NCBI GenBank assembly: GCA_963920765.1
Contig: OY987243.1
Location: 30,937,060-31,001,059, forward strand
Length of the DNA: 64,000 nucleotides
Direction: 5' to 3'
From: Ulota crispa
Taxonomy: Eukaryota; Streptophyta; Bryopsida; Orthotrichales; Orthotrichaceae
Below the pieces are notes generated by a model. The model made no database searches. It had not been told where the DNA came from and saw only the letters and a program-made list of their open reading frames with translations. Within the stretch, counting starts at the first letter, position 1. Every line of letters begins with the position of its first letter. Positions 61,389 through 64,000 of this stretch are shown here, one piece after another. Made by a program: the position numbers and the translations under genes.

Positions 61389-63682
61389 AATTTAGTTATG
61401 GGTTTCAATATGATACCAAAACCAAAGGTTGCCATATGGAACTGGCTTCTCTACATGTGTGGTAGTAGTAGAGATTGCATGTGTTGCAATACTAAGGAAT
61501 CCAGAACGTATCCTATAAAGTGCAAAGCATGTGCGGTCAGCAATCCACAAAACTTGGAAAAGTAGTATCTAATGATGACAGCATATTTGAATAATGTAGC
61601 ATGTATTCATAGAAAGCGTGGTGTTGAGTTTGATGTTACAGTCATCCAAAAATCGGAATGTAAACAAATAACAAGCGGGATTGTTTTGAACATCAAAAGC
61701 TATCATGATTCATAATACATTAGTAGAGTACAAAATGATAGTTAGCAAGCATGAGTACTAGAAGCCTTCATTTGGAGTTCAAAGCGCAAGCCAGTTTTCT
61801 TTTCAAAGCGGCTACGAAAAATCTACGGCAGAGTCGGCACTTCTTGACTGTAAGGCGTGACTGTCAATAGTCATGTATGGTTAAATGTCACTCAGAAGAG
61901 TCAAAAATTTAACACATGGAAAACCCGTTTTGTTCTGTATTGAACATGTGTGGATGCCAAATTTGAGGTCCTGAAGTGAAATTCATGCAATCTTGAAGCA
62001 TGATTGTGAATGCCTGAATGGGGGTTTTCTCACACTCGATGCAACTAGGAAGAAATACAATAGAGTAGTCATGGAAGGGTGGTTTTCCTAATTGTGCAAA
62101 AATGCCCTCAACCATAGACATTCACAGAGAATATAGAAGGTTGACCCTACGACATTAGAGCACCTTTTTACTGAAATAGTAGTACATGCGCATATGAGAG
62201 AAGATGGATTGGCAATTTGGTCTCCCGTACAGCAAGAAGAAATTATATCACCGTATTGCAAGAGCAGATTGCACACGTAGTCTGATAAAGCATAATTACT
62301 TAATTTCACTCATAGAAATGTGCATCCAAAGCAGATGGAAGTAGAGGTAGCCGGAGCTAAAGAAAGTGACATCCAGTAGTAACGCCGTAGTCATTTTTGG
62401 CCATGTATGATTGGAAGGTGATTGATGGAAGTCACATTTTGTAGTTCTAGATACCCCTTTGTCCTTGTATAGTCATTGCTAATAGTGTACTAAATGATTA
62501 AGAAGTAGTGCCCAGAAAAGGTAGAATGTAACAAAACATTCATGAGACAAGAAACAATAAAACCTAAAGTAGGTTTTGTCATAGTACTACCTTACAAATA
62601 TAGTGGAATATAGAATTTGAGGTTAGAGCTGCTAATGTAAAAGATAAACATGCTCAGAACCTAATTTTGCCACAGAGCATGAATAAATATTGTAGAAGTA
62701 TGTGCTTCATAACCCTAAGCTTCTAGAGGCATATTGTTAGAGAAGAACATGTACCCTCATGGAAGACTAAGGAGGAAGTCTAGTTCACAATTTGAAAAGG
62801 CACTAGAACACCGTACATTTCTTAGAATTACCAGGTATATGATGAATGTTACGCCACTAGGAAATAATAGAGTAGAAGTCATACTGTTAGCAAATGAAAG
62901 AATGAAGGTCACATGAAACTAATGAGCGTATATTGTGGATGCAAGAGGTGACTACATTACTTCAAGTACTAAACTATAGGGGTTACCCTAAATCCTTTCC
63001 CTTACAGCAGCTGCATCTTGAATCCCTAAATCCCTAAACCACCCCTTTGTAGACAAAGTATAATTTGTGGAACTCTTTTCTAAAATGCATAATCTTGATT
63101 TCATATAAGAAGTAATGAAGAAGCAATTAACCCTAAACCCTGCCAATTAGGTAAATTGACCTAAAACCTAAACCCCCTCTCGTAACCCTCCCTAGGTAGC
63201 AGCCTCCCCCCTAAGCCCTCCCTAAAACCTGAACCCTTGAATCCCCTAAATCCACTGTACATCCCATGAAACAAATAAACAATGTGAAAGTGGCAATAAA
63301 TGTGAACTGCACTCCTTGAATGCGACTTACAAAATAACTGCCAGGACGCTATCTATGCAATAAACCGCAACTCCAGGGAGTGACCAAAAGAGAAGGAAAA
63401 AAAACAAGTGGCAAAATAGGACTAGTGGAAGAGAGTCGGACCAATGACGTGCGTGTAGATGGGAGTACACATTCCACAAGGTCGTTTGCAGATCGTTCCC
63501 TACCACTATGACAACGTTCTCAATAGATTGTTGCCCATATTTATGGGATTCCATCTAAATTTGTGACTAGTAGTGATATTTGCATGACTAGAGCATTTTA
63601 ATCGCTAGAAAAAGGACCCACAAAGCCAAAAATGACCTCCAGTCATATTTGCGAAGTCATAAAATACAGGATTTCTAGTAGT
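61389..63682. other. Right subterminal region of the large CACTA element
   Basis: Non-coding. It holds scattered TGACT/AGTCA motifs (61857, and a variant near 63630), a degenerate CCCTAAA tract (62980-63250) and the right terminus. ORFs at 61909, 62088 (-) and 62734 have no recognisable features. Confidence 0.5.
62980..63250. repeat. Degenerate CCCTAAA (telomere-like) tract
   Basis: Many CCCTAAA, CCCTAAAT and CCTAAAAC units (ATCCCTAAATCCCTAAACC, AACCCTAAACCC, CTAAAACCTAAACCCC) on the plus strand, interrupted by unrelated sequence. It is the plant telomere heptamer in degenerate form, inside the transposon and far from a chromosome end. Confidence 0.6.
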
Positions 63683-63685
63683 GTA

Positions 63686-63881
63686 ATCATGAAACATTTG
63701 AAATAATAACTATCAGCAACTTTTAAAAAGATATTGAGAATAATCATGAGTTAATACTCCCTAAGTTTGTTGTAGTATCATTCACAAAGTTTGCTTTTCA
63801 CATTTCTTCACTTTATCACTTTGATTATTAGCCAATTTTTGTGACAATACGTGAGCATGTTGTGAAAAATGTATGAGCATT

Positions 63882-63926
<45 letters not shown>

Positions 63927-64000
63927 TTTTTGGCTTTGTTTTAGCTCTTGGGAAAAGAAGGCATTACATGGTTTGAAATCTCCAAAAACAGGTCATGGAG
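63686..64000. other. Right edge, spacer with an AT microsatellite
   Basis: ATT then AT repeats at about 63883-63923. A TA|CTCCCTAAGTTTG sequence near 63755 resembles the left end of another Stowaway element cut off by the window edge. Confidence 0.5.

Larger units (their letters stand above)
39458..63682 (+). mobile_element. 24.2-kb CACTA (EnSpm) DNA transposon
   Basis: The left terminus CACTACTAGAAATCTTGC and the complement of the right terminus, CACTACTAGAAATCCTGT, match at 27 of 29 positions. Both ends are flanked by TAA (39455-39457 and 63683-63685), the three-base target duplication typical of CACTA elements. Inside are a decayed TNP2-type transposase on the right (+), a Transposase_23-type gene on the left (-), a SET-like frame, a gag-like retroelement fragment and many copies of a spaced palindrome. 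The near-identical ends suggest transposition that was not ancient, yet the TNP2 reading frames contain several stops, so it would have needed a transposase supplied in trans or has decayed since. Confidence 0.93.

Noticed and set aside
63327-63554. Minus-strand 75-codon ORF near the right terminus
   Set aside because: Hydrophobic but starts without support in a non-coding subterminal region; no family recognised.

Overview
The window reads as nuclear DNA of a land plant, AT-rich and packed with transposable elements. The plant signs are an A20/AN1 stress-associated protein in one coding exon, an ATG4 gene with plant-like exon structure and C-terminus, Stowaway MITEs (CTCCCTC termini, TA target sites), and CACTA/EnSpm transposons. 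A CCDC22 gene and the SAP sequence lean towards a non-seed lineage (bryophyte, lycophyte or fern), but that placement is inference. I see no prokaryotic or organellar features.

Layout. 1-12.0 kb: one weak terminal-exon-like ORF (615-1155), then intergenic DNA with MITEs and a 1.17-kb palindrome. 12.0-13.7 kb: a GC-rich upstream region, a pyrimidine-rich leader and the SAP gene (13082-13648, +). 13.7-23.6 kb: gene-free, with Stowaway, AGGTAGG-type and TTAA-bounded elements. 23.6-26.4 kb: CCDC22 (+, two coding exons; the intron holds two MITEs). 28.3-31.4 kb: ATG4 (-, eight coding exons, 387 aa, complete catalytic triad), tail-to-tail with CCDC22. 32.9-39.0 kb: nested repeats. Two TTAA-bounded elements sit in the arms of an older foldback repeat; a third carries a TA-MITE and a 3.2-kb non-autonomous CACTA element, which itself holds a tRNA-derived SINE, a hairpin MITE and a minisatellite. 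39458-63682: one 24.2-kb CACTA transposon with near-identical terminal inverted repeats and a TAA target duplication.

The large CACTA element has a decayed TNP2-type transposase on the right half (+) and a Transposase_23-type (TNP1/TNPA-like) gene on the left half (-), so its two genes diverge. A SET-domain-like reading frame lies between a transposase-associated zinc-finger segment and the TNP2 core, and a gag-only retroelement fragment lies in the left half. A palindrome, ATGACT-N6-AGTCAT with a constant 6-base spacer, recurs about a dozen times across the element's non-coding parts.

The observations most worth following are that dispersed palindrome, the TTAA-bounded (piggyBac-like) family, whose target duplication is supported by empty sites inside this window, and the SET-like frame inside the transposon. 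SAP, CCDC22 and ATG4 are unrelated housekeeping or stress genes (ubiquitin/stress signalling, endosomal recycling, autophagy) that share only location.
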